Shown in pieces: positions 38,418 to 51,497 of a stretch of 64,000 bases of DNA. The position numbers were made by a program, and so were the translations under genes. The stretch's first letter is position 1; every line of letters starts with the position of its first letter. Source of the DNA: Lichina pygmaea (lineage: Eukaryota; Ascomycota; Lichinomycetes; Lichinales; Lichinaceae); contig OY730169.1 of the NCBI GenBank assembly GCA_963422465.1, positions 5,270,001 to 5,334,000 on the forward strand, in the 5' to 3' direction. Under the pieces are notes generated by a model. That model made no database searches. It saw nothing but the letters and a program-made list of their open reading frames with translations, and had not been told where the DNA came from.

Positions 38418-39069
38418 TGTTACGACCCAGGGGATGGGAGCCACTCATTCATAGGCAATCAGGCCGCGGGCCAGGCAAGAGGACACCATGGAAGTCAAGT
38501 GACCAACCAACAAGGGGTCACGTGACTGTCGAGACACACACGGGAGTCTCGACGCAGGATGCATGAAGCATCAAGACAATCTCACCAGTCTTGACGCAGG
38601 ATGCATGAAGCATCAAGACAATCTCACCAGTCTCGACGCAGGATGCATGAAGCATCAAGACAATCTCACCTGTCTCGACGTAGGGTGCATAACATGGTGG
38701 GACTGTCGAGACAATCTCACCCGTCTCGACGCAGGGTGCATAACATGGTGGGACTGTCAAGACAATCTCACCCGTCTTGACGTCGAGACTGTCGAGACAA
38801 TCTCGATCGTCTTGATAGGCCAGCACTATATAGTCCGGCGATAGTTCCCTTATGGAACAATCGTCTTCAACTTATGTTGTGATCCAGACAACTAGATCTA
38901 CTTCAATACAATCCTTTTGTACGAAGCCATTGATCAGGTGTCACTACCACCACGTTCCACCAAACCCCTTCGCGCTCCTTGACACTCCTCTCCTGCGAGA
39001 ACCAACCCACCTTCCACCTCTCGCCCTAATCCTATACTCAGATAGGACAGTACGGTACAGACCGCAACA
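38418..39069 (+). repeat. 5' LTR of the Ty3/gypsy element
   Basis: 652 bases, TGTTACGACC to GACCGCAACA (TG...CA ends). Contains five to six tandem units built on GACAATCTCACC and a TATA-like ACTATATAGT about 240 bases from its end. Confidence 0.93.
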
Positions 39070-42000
39070 CTTTGAAGACCCTCAAGGATGAGTACCTCAG
39101 GAGCAACCAACCCCAACTTCCCAGATGGAAAGATTAGCATCGCCAAGCCAGACCTGTTCTACAACAAAAGGAACAAGGTTGACGACTGGCTCATGCAACT
39201 CCAAGTCTACTTTCAATTCCAACCAGAGACAAAGCTGCCTAAGGAAAAGTGGCCCCTCTTCGCAACCACTTACATGAGAGGTAATGCTTATCGATGGATC
39301 AAGCCCTACGTCAATAAACATCTCTCAGGAAACAGAGACCACGACAGCACATCAGAATAGATGACAAAATGGATGTGATTCAAGGACAAGATCAAAAAGA
39401 TCCTTGGACTATCTAACAAAGACAAAGTGGCTATACGAATGATCCAGCACATCAAACAACAACGCTCAGCCGCAGAGTACACCACGCAGTTCAAACAATA
39501 CTCAGTACTGACTGACTGGGACGACAACGCCCTGATGGTCATGTACTGACGTGGACTCAAGGAAAACATGAAGGATGAAATCACCTTCGACAGACGAGCG
39601 GTCAACACACTGGATGAACTCATCGCACAAGCAATCAACATCGATGACAAACTATTCAAGTGAGCGATGGAGAAACACCACAACAGAGGATACAGCCGCC
39701 CCGCATGGCATGTGAGCAACCACTACAAGCCGCCTAACAAGGCACCACCACATGACCCATATGGCTATGCACCCATAGAACTGGATGCAGTCCACCACAA
39801 GGGAAGGTTTACGAAGGGAAGGAACAACAAAAAAGGGAAAGCACTGAAGTGCTATGCCTGTGGTAAGCTAGGCCACATGGCGAAAGACTGTTGTTCAAAG
39901 AACAAGGTGCACCGACAGCAACTTAATACGCTCGACGGAGACTGGAATATCATCGAGCCAGAGGACCTACCAGGAGAGGCTTAGCTATCCCTCGAACAAT
40001 AGGACAACTACAATCAGACATTGGAAGCAGCCCACCAACTGGCAACATCAGAAGGTAAGGACCTACCAGAACTGACAGGTCAGGACAAGGGACAGGAGCC
40101 CTTAACTACCTCTGATGGGGACTGAGACAAACCCGTGTCTATCAAAAAAGAAATACTACAAGGAAGCTATGCTTACAGCATGAACCCACAAAACCTACAG
40201 CACGGCGAACTACAGTGGAGGTTTTGCACAAAGCACTACTGCACCTACCACGAACAACTACGAAGGTACGGAGGACATTCACCCTACCACGCCACCTACC
40301 ACAAGTATTGGGTCAATTGCGAGAAGGATGTGTGTGAAATCTATCTTTGGGACAAACGCCAACACACCGCATTCCCCGGGCACACACATGAGTGGCACGA
40401 ACACCTCATGTTCCTACAGCAAGGTAACAACCACAACTGCTACGTCAACAATTGGCAGTACTGCCTCAAGCCTGGATGTGACAAGCATCAGTAAAACAAA
40501 TTCATGAACAGATTCCTCAGGACTGATGGGAATGGCTGGACCCATTGCCCAGTCAGTGGAAAGACACTTCAATCAGGAAAAGACTGAACTCCCTTGTCAA
40601 GGGGTGACATCAGGAGCTCAACAACATGACCCCTAGCAACGTAAAGCACCTGCGATTACCTGTGTCACTACACACCAACATGCCAGTACAAACATACGCA
40701 CTTGTTGACTCTGGAGCCAGTGGAAACTACATCTTGAGACAACTTTACGACACCCTCGGCACTGGAAGGAGACGCAAGCAGCAGCCCTATCAGCTCATGA
40801 TGGTAAATGGACAGACAGAGCTAGTCTGCCATGAGACACAGCCAATGGAAATAGTTACTGGACACTATGCTGAAAGGATCCACCTTGATATTGTCAAGTT
40901 GGCCACTCAGGATATCTATTTGGGGATGCCTTGGCTAAAGAAGCACAACCCAGTTGTTAACTGGAGGACAGGAGTACTCACGTTTAGGAACTGCACTAAC
41001 AACACAGCTCGGACCTGTTACCAGCCACAGAAGGCGTGGACAGATGAGGGAAGGAGTCCTCAGTGGAACCTCACCGACAGAAAGGACAACTCTCAAGAGA
41101 AGAGGTCTGCCTTGACAGGCACACCCCGGAACCAGGTGGCCAAGCAGTCAGAGATGAAGAGAGAGGAAGTTGTTAACCCTCTGGAGATCCCTGAAGAGTA
41201 CCAACCTGGGTATGACAACCTCTTTCAGGAAGAGACAACAACAGCAGTGTTGCCTAAGCACTAACCTTGGGATCATGAGATCAAGTTACAACCAGGGATA
41301 GAGCCAGGATTTAGACTAATTTACCAGTTATCAGAGAAAGAGCTCCAAGTACTTCGCGAGTACCTGGAGGAAAACCTGAAAAAGGGTTTCATTCGAGAAT
41401 CTCAATCGCCAGCAGGATACCCAATACTATTTGCACCAAAGAAAGACGGAAGTCTTCGACTTTGTGTGGATTACAGGAAACTCAACAACATTACCATCAA
41501 GAACTGATACCCGTTGCCAAATGTGAACGAATTGCGAGACAGGATCAGCCAAGCTATAATCTTTACCAAGCTGGACTTGAAAGGAGCATACAACCTGATA
41601 CGCATGAAAGAAGAAGAAGAATGGAAGACAGCCTTCAGAACCTGATACGGACACTATGAGTATCTGGTTATGCCATTCGGACTCACAAACACACCAGCAA
41701 CATGTCAAGCATTGATCAACAACATCATCAGAGCACACCTGGACCAAACAGCTATCACCTACCTAGACAACATTCTTGTCTACTCGAACACGTAACAGGA
41801 ACATACCAAACATGTGAAGGATGTTCTATGATGCCTACAACAGGCAGGGCTCAAGCTCAACTCAAAGAAGTGTGAGTTCAACAAACCGGAAGTTGAATTC
41901 CTCGGATATGTCATAGGGATTGAAGGGATCAAGATTGACTCTGAGAAAATTAAAGTAATTCAGCAATGGCCAACACCAACATCAGTTAAGGAAGTACAAG

Positions 42001-44411
42001 CTTTCCTAGGATTTGCCAACTTCAACTGACAGTTTATAAAGAACTACTCACAGATAGCAACACCACTGACAGAACTCACAAAGAAGGACGTGGAGTACCA
42101 GTGGACAGAGAGACAACAAAAAGCATTCTAACAGCTCAAGGACACTTGCGCCAAGGAACCAGTTCTCCTCAACTTCAAGACAGGCCAACCAACACGAATC
42201 AAGACAGACGCTTCAGATCAGGCAGTGGGAGTATGTCTATGCCAACAGGCAGACGGCAAGTGGCACCCAGTTGCCTACTACTCACGAAAAATAACACAAG
42301 CAGAACGAAACTATGATATCCACGACAAAGAGCTACTGGCAGTCGTCAACACACTTGAACACTGGAGAGTGTACGCGGAAAGCAGTTCTGAACTCACTGT
42401 TCTCACAGACCACAAGAATCTGACAACGTTCACAATGACCAAGAAGCTGAACAGACGGCAAGTCAGATAGGCTGAACTCCTAGGGCAACACAAGTTCAAG
42501 ATCTTGTACACCCCAGGACAAGACAATGGGAGAGCAGACGCACTAAGCTGACGAAAAGACCACATGGAAGATGATGAACACCAAGGAACAATCTTACAGC
42601 AGGACCAGCAAGGAAACCTGGTGCCTCAACCACAGATCAACAAGCTCACGGCAGAAGACACTGAAGAACTAATAAGGAACTACCACAACAATCCAGCACA
42701 TGGTCACCCAGGAATCTCCAAGACCACAGACCTTATCCAACAGGCAGGGAACAATGTTATTAACCTCTGACAACATGTCACAAGCTACATCAGCAAGTGT
42801 CTACTATACCAGAAAAACAAACATGGAAGACATAAGCCATACAGAGAAGGATATCTGAACACAATACTGAGAGGCCCGTGGGAAGACGTGTCAATAGACT
42901 TCATCACGAAGCTACCCAAGTCCAAGGACCCAGTCACAGGAATCACCTACAACTTGATTATGGTGATAGTAGACAGATTCACAAAATATCTAATAGCAGT
43001 ACTATTCAAGGAGACCCACACAGCAGAACAGTTGGGATACCTCTTACTGGACAGATTGGTCAGAGACCACGGAGTTCTGATCATGATCATTACAGACAGA
43101 GACAAACTCTTCACATCCAACTACTGGAAGACAATCAGTGCAGCCATGGGAACAAAACCCAAAATGTCTACAGCCTATCATCCACGAACTGACAGCCAGA
43201 CAGAGCGAGCAAACCAAGTCCTGGAGACTTACTTACAGCATTACATCAACCAGACCCACAGCAATTGGGTACAGTTATTACCGGTGGCACAGCTGGCAAT
43301 CAACCAGCACAGATCAGACTCAACAAAGGAATCACTATTTTTTGCCAATTTTGGACAACATGCGAACATCAGGATGCCAAGCAGAGCTTCACCAAACACG
43401 GAGAAAGCACTCCAACACAACAAGCTCCTACGACAAACACACACGATGATGAGGCACTACCTTCAAGAGACCTCAGAAAGAATGCAACATCAAATGGACA
43501 AGAAATCAAAAATGGCACCTCAGCTAAAGAAGGGGGATAAAGTCTACCTCCTCACAAGAAATTGGAAAACAAAGAAACCAAGAACAAAGAAACTGGACCA
43601 TGTCAAGGTCAGACTATTTTCAGTCAAAGAAAAAACTGGACCAGTCAACGTCAGACTGCGACTACCGAGAGACGCTCGGGTACACCCAAACTTTCACATC
43701 TCAATGATTGAATTAGCCGACCAGAGCACACCCTTGCAGGAAACATTTCATTACCAACCAGAGGAAGAACAGGAATTCAAGGCCGAACAGATCCTGAAGA
43801 GAAAAGGTCAGTGATACCTTGTCAAGTGGAAAAACTACCCAGACTTGGAAAATACCTGGGAACCACTCAGGAACCTTGTGAACTGCCAGCTCCTCCTGCA
43901 GCAGTTCCGGCAGAAGCAGGACTGAACAGCTCGGCCTGCAGCGCAGACACGTCAATGACCGTCGCCGACAAGTCTTCACCATCCGCCTCCATTTCAGCAA
44001 CAAGGCACTGGAGCTTCTTCTTTGCTTGACCCTCAGCACCTTCAAGAACCTTTCACTTTCGGGACACACAAGCCTGCAGCTCAGCAAGCTGCTCAACAAG
44101 AGCATCCCGCTTGGCCTCATCAACAGCCAAATCCTCACGAAGGTTATCTTGAGTCATGTTCAGCGACTCCCAAGAAAGTGACACACAGGACTTCCCACGA
44201 CAAGTGCATTCAGCGCACTTCAACTTATCGTTGTCGTCAGACATTCGGAAGCAGGGCTTGTGGTTCAAAACACAGAAGTCACACGGAGCAAGTGACACAA
44301 AGTTATGATCACAGATCTGGGCTGCCAGTTGGTTTCGGTAAGCAGAGGCACGTGATTTTGCAGACATACTCAAGAATTCATCAGGACGATGAATGAAGGA
44401 GAGGAGGGTAG

Positions 44412-45063
44412 TGTTACGACCCAGGGGATGGGAGCCACTTATTCATAGGCAATCAGGCCGCGGGCCAGGCAAGAGGACACCATGGAAGTCAAGTGACCAA
44501 CCAACAAGGGGTCACGTGACTGTCAAGACACACACGGGAGTCTTGACGCAGGATGCATGAAGTATCAAGACAATCTCACCAGTCTTGACGCAGGATGCAT
44601 GAAGCATCAAGACAATCTCACCAGTCTCGACGCAGGATGCATGAAGCATCAAGACAATCTCACCCGTCTTGACGCAGGGTGTATAACATGGTGGGACCGT
44701 CAAGACAATCTCACCCATCTCGACACAGGGTGCATAACATGGTGGGACCGTCGAGACAATCTCACCTGTCTCGACGTCAAGACTGTCGAGACAATCTCGA
44801 TTGTCTCGACAGGCCAGCACTATATAGTCCGGCGATAGTTCCCTTATGGAACGATTGTCTTCAACTCATGTTGTGATCCAGACAACTAGATCTACTTCAA
44901 TACAATCCTTTTGTACGAAGCCATTGATCAGGTGTCACCACCACCACGTTCCACCAAACCCCTTCGCACTCCTTGACACTCCTCTCCTGCGAGAACCAAC
45001 CCGCCTTCCACCTCTCGCCCTAATCCTATACTCGGATAGGACGGTACGGTACGGACCGCAACA
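44412..45063 (+). repeat. 3' LTR of the Ty3/gypsy element
   Basis: 652 bases, same ends as the 5' LTR, about 95.5% identical with only transition differences. Preceded by a purine-rich tract and followed directly by AAGCT. Confidence 0.93.
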
Positions 45064-45068
45064 AAGCT

Positions 45069-45739
45069 TTGCCATGGTTTATGCTGGGATTGGTAACAGA
45101 GAGCCATTGGAGCACCTCTTTAGTGCAAGCAACTGCGAAAATTAGCTCATGAACTTGGACTTTCCTGAATATCCGCAGCATCTGGGATACCTCACTATCT
45201 TGAGCAGTGGTGATGTTCAAAATCAGGTGTCTGGCTTTGAATACTTGGCCCCTATCATGCTATGTTCAGCTGCTGCAACAAATGATAGCTTGAAGAGATA
45301 CCCACGCCACGTCTATTCCCAGAGCAGCCTCAAAGAATTTCTTTTACTCCCTGGCTGCTTCAAGTGCCTTCTCTATCTTCTTGAGCTTACCCAGCCACAG
45401 GATACGCTCTCTCCACTTCATGAACTCATTGAGACTATTTACAGGTCTCAATTGTTCCTCTAGAGTGTGCAAGGCTGATCTGACGCTGTCGATGGGTCCT
45501 CCTTCAAGCGAGCTCAAAGAGGACTATTGCTCTGATGAACAGCCCCACTCCTTCAGCCTCTTTGCCATATTTTCTACTTTTCGCAGGAGGGAGCTGATAT
45601 TATTCACTTCGCTCTTGATTTGTCGTAGGTCCCCACTGGCATGCTTGATGGCTGTCCCATATTCCAAAACTAGGCTCGTCACTTTTCCTGCTAGTTGAAG
45701 CACTGTGATGATCGAAGTAACCAACCCGATCTCCGCCAT
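45069..45739 (-). pseudogene. NLR-type gene, N-terminal portion, broken
   Basis: First portion of the NLR-type gene cut by the retrotransposon. It begins MAEIGLVTSIITVLQLAGKV, the usual opening of the fungal STAND N-terminal domain, and continues with a helical stretch (KHASGDLRQIKSEVNNISSL; LRKVENMAKRL). Stops interrupt it further on. The distal edge runs into the AAGCT duplication, and the family order (N-terminal helices, then the pre-NACHT Trp/Phe segment) resumes on the far side of the element in the same orientation. The ATG lies at 45739. Confidence 0.8.
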
Positions 45740-46808
45740 GGTTGGTTTTGAACGGGGTAGCTTTCTGGCCAGAAAAACTACTGTACTGTAGTGATTGAGT
45801 GGAATTTGGGTGAGCAATCGGCATGCATAGCTCAGAGATGATGGAAACAGGGCGACGATAGGTCGACGTTGGGTCCCGATTCTTGCCAGGTGGCAGGTAG
45901 GTGGCCACTGAGCGGGGTACGAGGACGAGGCTGACCACCCGATGAGCTGTGCCAGCCTTGCAGAGTCCTGCCACAGCGCAATTGTACCAGCCACTACACA
46001 CTTACGGACGTACCGTACTGTACCTGTACGAAGTACGTAACGTACATGCGTATTGCTATTCGCATCACAGCCACTCTCAAAGTGGTGGCCACCAGCCCCG
46101 ACGCAAGAATTTATCAAGCAGAGTTTGAAAACAAGGCAATCAAGCCTCGAAACATCAGCCTCGACTCGATTGTAGCCAAGTAAGAGTCTTCGGTGGACCC
46201 GGCGACGAGTTTGTCTAACCCATGCTATGACAGCTGGTACGGTACCGGTACCGTACGGTACCGATACTGGTACAGCCACGACAGCCTACCAGTACCGTAA
46301 TTCCTCGTAGGTTGGACCACTCTGATACGTAATGAGTCTTTGCATCTTCCAGACTGGACGTCGAGCTTTCTTGGGTTACCCTGCGGACAATTGATTCATA
46401 CCTGCAGACCGGAATAACAAGGCGACCCCGAGCGTCTTTGTTCCAGTACAAAATAGCAATTGAATAGCGACTAAATATGTTCATACGTACAGGAGTACGG
46501 TAGTACGAGTACTGGTGCAGCTCAGAGACATTTGAACTCACGCAGGTTGCCTCTGTGGGTGGCTCTACCGGATCATTCAAAAACTATGATTTGAGGCTTC
46601 GGGTCGGCCCGAGCTTCTTTCCGTCGCGTCGATTGTCGAAGCCAACAACCTTCGTCCTCTTCACACAGCTGACAACTGGCAACCGCACGCCTGTGAGTGT
46701 TCTCACAAGTCACAACGCATGGCTACTAGTCTGCTAACCTTCCAAGAAGGTTGAAGCAATGGCCTGCTACCCGCATCTCACTGCCTTCGGTACACCGCGA
46801 GGGCGGTG
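45740..46808. other. Intergenic, GTAC-rich
   Basis: Promoter side of both the broken NLR gene (minus) and the chromodomain gene (plus). Tracts of CGTACC/GGTACC repeats at about 46005-46060 and 46235-46280. No gene recognised. Confidence 0.5.
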
Positions 46809-49800
46809 ATGTCTCGGTTCAAGAGGAAGCGTCCAAGGGCATCAACCGAGCCATATTCTACTAAACGCCAGAAAGTGAAGCAGAGCGAGGGCGCTCAGGG
46901 CGGAGAAGACTTCTACGCGGTCAAGGACATCATCGACGAGAACGAGACTCACTATCGCATCGACTGGGAGAATAACGCTGCCACCGGAGAGTCGTACAGC
47001 CCTACGTGGGAGCCCAAATCCTTCGCCAACGACGAGGCCGTCGCAGACTGGGGGAAGAAGAAAATCAGAACACCTTCCGGACGCTCTGTTTGGTCAGTTT
47101 GTAGCAGCGATAGCCCATCTCCGCAGCATAAACATATCAACAGAGGAGCACGCCAATCCACGGAGACGTGGAATCGCAGGGGTAACTTTACGGTATCGTC
47201 TTCCGGCACTGTTGCCTCTTCAAGAGGTGACTATCCCATCGGTTGGGCCATGTTTTTGTCGGTGCATGACAACGCTTCCGCAAGGGTGTATCGGCTCAGG
47301 TAGGGCCTCGACTGCTGCTGACTGCCTTTGAGCACAGAAAGACCTCCAAACAGTCCATCCGCTTCCCTCCCATCGAATCGATCCTCGGTGGATCAGTCTC
47401 ATCTGCGGAATCAACCACGTGCTGTCCAGGAAATCGAAGACAGCTTTGAAGCGAGTCGAATCAAGACCTCTTCTGCACGAACCCGTGTTGAAGTCGTTAT
47501 TCCGCTTTGTAGCGGCATTGAAAGGAGCCAGTACGTTGCCTTTCCGGCAGCTTGGTCCCAAAAGAGTTATCGCAGCTCCCAAGAGTTGGCTTGGCAATTG
47601 AGCGACCCCGCCAGCGTGCAGATCCTGCTGCCGGCCTCATCAGATAAATACCCGCCTCCACCGCAGTCGGCCAAGTTTAGTCGAGATTCTGTCGTCCCGG
47701 ACTCTCTGCCCTTCCCAAGTCAAAAAACTCTCCACGCCGACGAGGACGGTGGAGACGCAAAGAAGGACGACTTTCTAGGCCCGGTCAATCTGTCGCATCT
47801 CAAACTGTCGCAGCTAGGAGACGATTGTCTGCCAGACTTCAAAATCTACGAGGATGATCATGTTGAAGGCCAGCTCGTCGATGGACAGCCAGCCGTAGTC
47901 GAAGACCCGCAAGAGGACCAAAACGCGCCAGATCTGCTCCAGCCGATTGCTGGATCTCCTCGGCACTTACACCGGCCTGAGGATCATTTCATCAACAGCC
48001 GTGCAGCATCCGATTCCATACCGTTTCAGGCCAATAATCCACTGCCTCTCATTACTCCGGGAGTTGTCACAACCCAAGAGGCATCTGGAGCCACTGAGGG
48101 GAGGCATTCGGGGTATCCGCCCGAGCGTTCCACTTGCGACGCCTCCGTCGGCCAGCAGAGCCAGGCCTTCATTACAGCATCAGCACCGTTTCTTACTGCT
48201 CCCGAGGTCTCTGAGTGCTCCGAAGAAGCAGTTCGGGAACCGCCACCTTCTTCACGTGACTCATTGAACAATATCCTCAGTGTACCATCAGCACAGGACT
48301 CTGGTTTCATCGCTGAACTTCCGTCGGCATTCTCCTCCAGGGTTATAGACCCTGCTCCTGCCCCTGGCCCTGGCCCTGCCCCGAGCTCCACCAATTCTTT
48401 CGCTAAGATACCTCCTTCAGGAGTGGTCGCACAGTACCCTTCATCACCGGTGGCAGGAGCTCCTTGTGTGCGCGATCCAAGAGCACATGCCCGTGAGAAG
48501 ACTGACGATATCCCAACCACATCTTCTGTACCGAATTTCCCCTCACCAAGTACGTTACCAGGTCTACCGTTTGGCAGGGCTGTAGCACAGGATTCATCGT
48601 TGGAGTCACGCCTTGAGTCTACGAAGGAACCTCTGAGCACGTCGATACCGCCTTCGAGTTTCATCACACGGATCCCAGTACCAGCTTCACTGAGCAGAGC
48701 AGTGGTTCACGGAGCTGGACTGCAGCAAAGCCCACGGTCTGCGCGATCACAGCAGGAGCGATCATCGGGTTCTGTTCAGCCTGAAGTTGCGGCTAGCCAA
48801 GAAGGTCCAGCCCGTGGAGCAGAGGGTACCGCTGCTCCATCAACTGATTTCTTGCAGGAGGGCCAAACGACCGACCAGCTCGAAGCCTCATCCTCGGAGT
48901 TGGAATTGTCACCTTTACCGAATCAACAAATATACCGCTCAATCGAGGACATTTTACCCGGTGACGAGCTGGAGGACTCGGGTACACCTTCTCCTGGACG
49001 GATATATTCTCCTCCTCCCAAACTCGAGCGGGATTCGTCCCCATTGGTCTATCCTTGGATCTCCGCAGTTGGAGACCCTTCTCTAACCCAAACGAGGCCG
49101 GCTATCCACTCAATACCTTCGAGGCCCGATCAAACTATGTCCGCATCACCCGCTTCTAGGGCTACGTCGAGTGAGCCTTCGCTCAAGGAGAGATTACGGA
49201 ACCTGCGCGCCGCCTCGGCTGCTAATCGGACGGCATCGGCAACCAGCCAAGCCGCACCTGCCATAGGAACAACCACTCCTCAGCCGCCATCATCGCGGTC
49301 GTCCGTGGCGTCGTCTATGCAGCCACCACAGTTCGCCAACGACAAAGGGGAGCTGACGGCACCGCGCGGCCAGGACATCACCATGGGGAGTACGCAGCAC
49401 GAGAGACAGGATATCCGATGGCTTTCACAGTTTACTCAGTCTGTTCCCTCGCTGGACAGCCCGAGGCTAGGGACGATGGAGTTCGCTGTGCCCCTCGGCA
49501 TGTCCGCTCGCGTGCGAGACTACTACGAGCAGGCCGTGTATAACTGCAAAGAGGATGTTGAAACGTTCCTCAACGCACGGAAGGATAGCAGGTTCAACCC
49601 GGATTCGGGCATGACAGAGCTCCTCGAGCGGGTCGATAACTTTAGTGTTCATCCAGACCTTGAGGATACCAGCGTCCTGCGAGAAAGTTCGTCGTCGTTG
49701 TCGATCGCTCCCTCGGAGACAGAAACTAGGTGGGCCGAAGAATGCAGCGCAAAGTTCAGGTTTCTAAGAAACCTATTGGATCTGCTGCGCCCGCATGACA

Positions 49801-51497
49801 CACATATCGCCATCTTGGCTCGGCCTGGTCCGCTGCTCAACATCTTGGAAAAGTTCCTTCGAGGGCACAATGTTCGTTTCAGCCGGCCGGACCGTCGTGC
49901 TTTCTCCGACAAGTCGGCGAAAGGAGCATTGCAGGTCACACTGCTACCCACTGGAACGACTGGAGCAGGGTTTGTGGTGAGCACCGCCTCAGTCGTTTTG
50001 GCCATGGACAGGTCCTTTAAAGCCTCCGACCCTCAAGTCGTTTCGTTACGAGCGCACCTGGTTCATGTTGGCCGACTGGCGCCTGTACTCCGCCTCGTGG
50101 TGCTTAACAGCGCCGAGCATATTGAGAGATGCATACCAGCTGGTCTCGGCAAGACGTTGCATCTACAGATTTGGATCAGCTGCGTCGCCCAGGCGAGAAA
50201 CGCTGTGGGGAAGATGACGGCAGAGTATCCACAGGCCCTCGAAGCGGCCAAGCAGGTCGCAGATTGGCTGGTCTCAGGCGGTGATAACGCTGACGGGTGG
50301 CCACTTCCACCACTAGATGGTGTCGCTGGTATCGATGAGCTGTTTGAATCGCAAAGAGCGTCGTCTTCTCGTTACTCCTCGGTGCATCCTCAAGAGCGAA
50401 CGCCTGGTCTGGACACCGGGCAGGAGGCGCAAAAGCGCGCCTTCGTAAGTCACTTGTTGAAATCTGTGTGGCCGTCGAACAAACTGACGACGTTCATCGA
50501 CAGGATTCGGAAGACATCGACTCTGCCGAGGCGGCCAAGCGACAACGCTTGACGCCAGAGTCGGACGGGATAACCACCCCATTTGCTGTTCCATCCAAGG
50601 GCGAGAAAAGACTAGACCATCAAAAGCAATTGACAGAAGAACGAGGTGTAGACATGTCTAGTCAGGTATGCGACGGCTGCATAGTTTCCTGGTGGCCGCG
50701 GAATCATCTAATGTTCTCTGCAGCGACCATCGCCTGGCCAGATCAAGGTCGAAGCGGATCTTCGACAGAGAATCAGCGAGCTGGAAGGGTATGTCAGCGA
50801 TTGCAACGTGTCTTTGTCACAATCCCGAGACGAGTACGAAGAGCTCGCGCGGGAATACCGAAAGCTGCGTGTCGAGCTGGACGGGTCCAAGCGGACTACA
50901 GAGCAACTCGAGCACCGGCGAGACGAAGAACGCCAGGAATTGTCGCGATTACGAGAAACGCACGGCCAGCTCGAGCGGGATCTTGAGGAAGCCCGGACAG
51001 CTCTGCGCTCATCCGCCGTACCCGAGATTGCCGAGCTCGAAGAGGCACGGGCGGCGGCACGTCGAGAGTCGGCCGAACGAGCGCGGCTTGAGAAACGGCT
51101 GGAATCGACGATGCGCGACTTTGAGTTCACGCGGACACAATACCAGAGCGCGTCGACGGCGGCAGCGGAGTCGACGATCGAACTGACGACGATGCGCGGG
51201 AAGTTCGAGGTTCTCGAGCGCAGGGCCAACGGCGAAGCGCTCGAGCTGCGACGGTTGAACTTCGCGGCCCAAGCCGAGCGGTACAACCGGGAGCTGGCCA
51301 CGCTGAAACGCATGCTCGAAGATCGCGAGGCCGTCCTCCGCCGCAAGGAAGACGCGAACGTGACCGTCGGGCGCACGCGCAGTCGTGGCAGCATCCCGTC
51401 GGCCCTGAACTCGCCGTCGCCTAGACCGAGTCCGGGACCAGGCCAGGCAGCGGTGCAGGGCAGTGGCCTGGCGCACGCGGCTTATCCTAGGGTTTGA
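46809..51497 (+). CDS. Chromodomain protein with HDA2/3-type region (HDAC complex subunit)
   Basis: Exons 46809-47226, 47338-50444, 50504-50665 and 50724-51497; 1486 residues. N-terminal chromodomain (residues about 31-90: FYAVKDIIDENETHYRIDW, SYSPTWEPKSFANDEAVADW), a reader fold for methylated histone tails. A long Ser/Pro-rich disordered middle (about 140-830). Then an HDA2/3-like folded region (about 834-1170: WLSQFTQSVPSLDSPRLG, MEFAVPLGMSARVRDYY, AHLVHVGRLAPVLRLVVLNS). C-terminal coiled coil (about 1220-1440: EYEELAREYRKLRVELDG, RLEKRLESTMRDFEFTRTQY). This layout matches chromodomain partners of class II histone deacetylase, as N. crassa CDP-2 in the HCHC heterochromatin complex; naming it CDP-2 is inference. 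Joining exon 1 at 47226 is the least certain splice. Confidence 0.85.

Larger units (their letters stand above)
38418..45063 (+). mobile_element. Ty3/gypsy LTR retrotransposon (chromovirus-like), decayed
   Basis: A fossil element of 6646 bases flanked by the target duplication AAGCT (38413-38417 and 45064-45068). Parts: 5' LTR 38418-39069; gag-like region about 39088-39985 with a CCHC knuckle; protease about 40640-40950 (LVDSGASG); reverse transcriptase about 41280-42100; RNase H about 42190-42550; integrase about 42660-43500; a short chromo-like tail about 43690-43900; purine-rich tract about 44395-44411; 3' LTR 44412-45063. An antisense Cys-rich open frame sits before the 3' LTR. The element is complete in outline but broken by roughly a dozen or more lesions and looks dead. 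The LTRs differ at about 29 of 652 sites, all transitions, so part of the divergence may be RIP rather than age. Confidence 0.93.
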
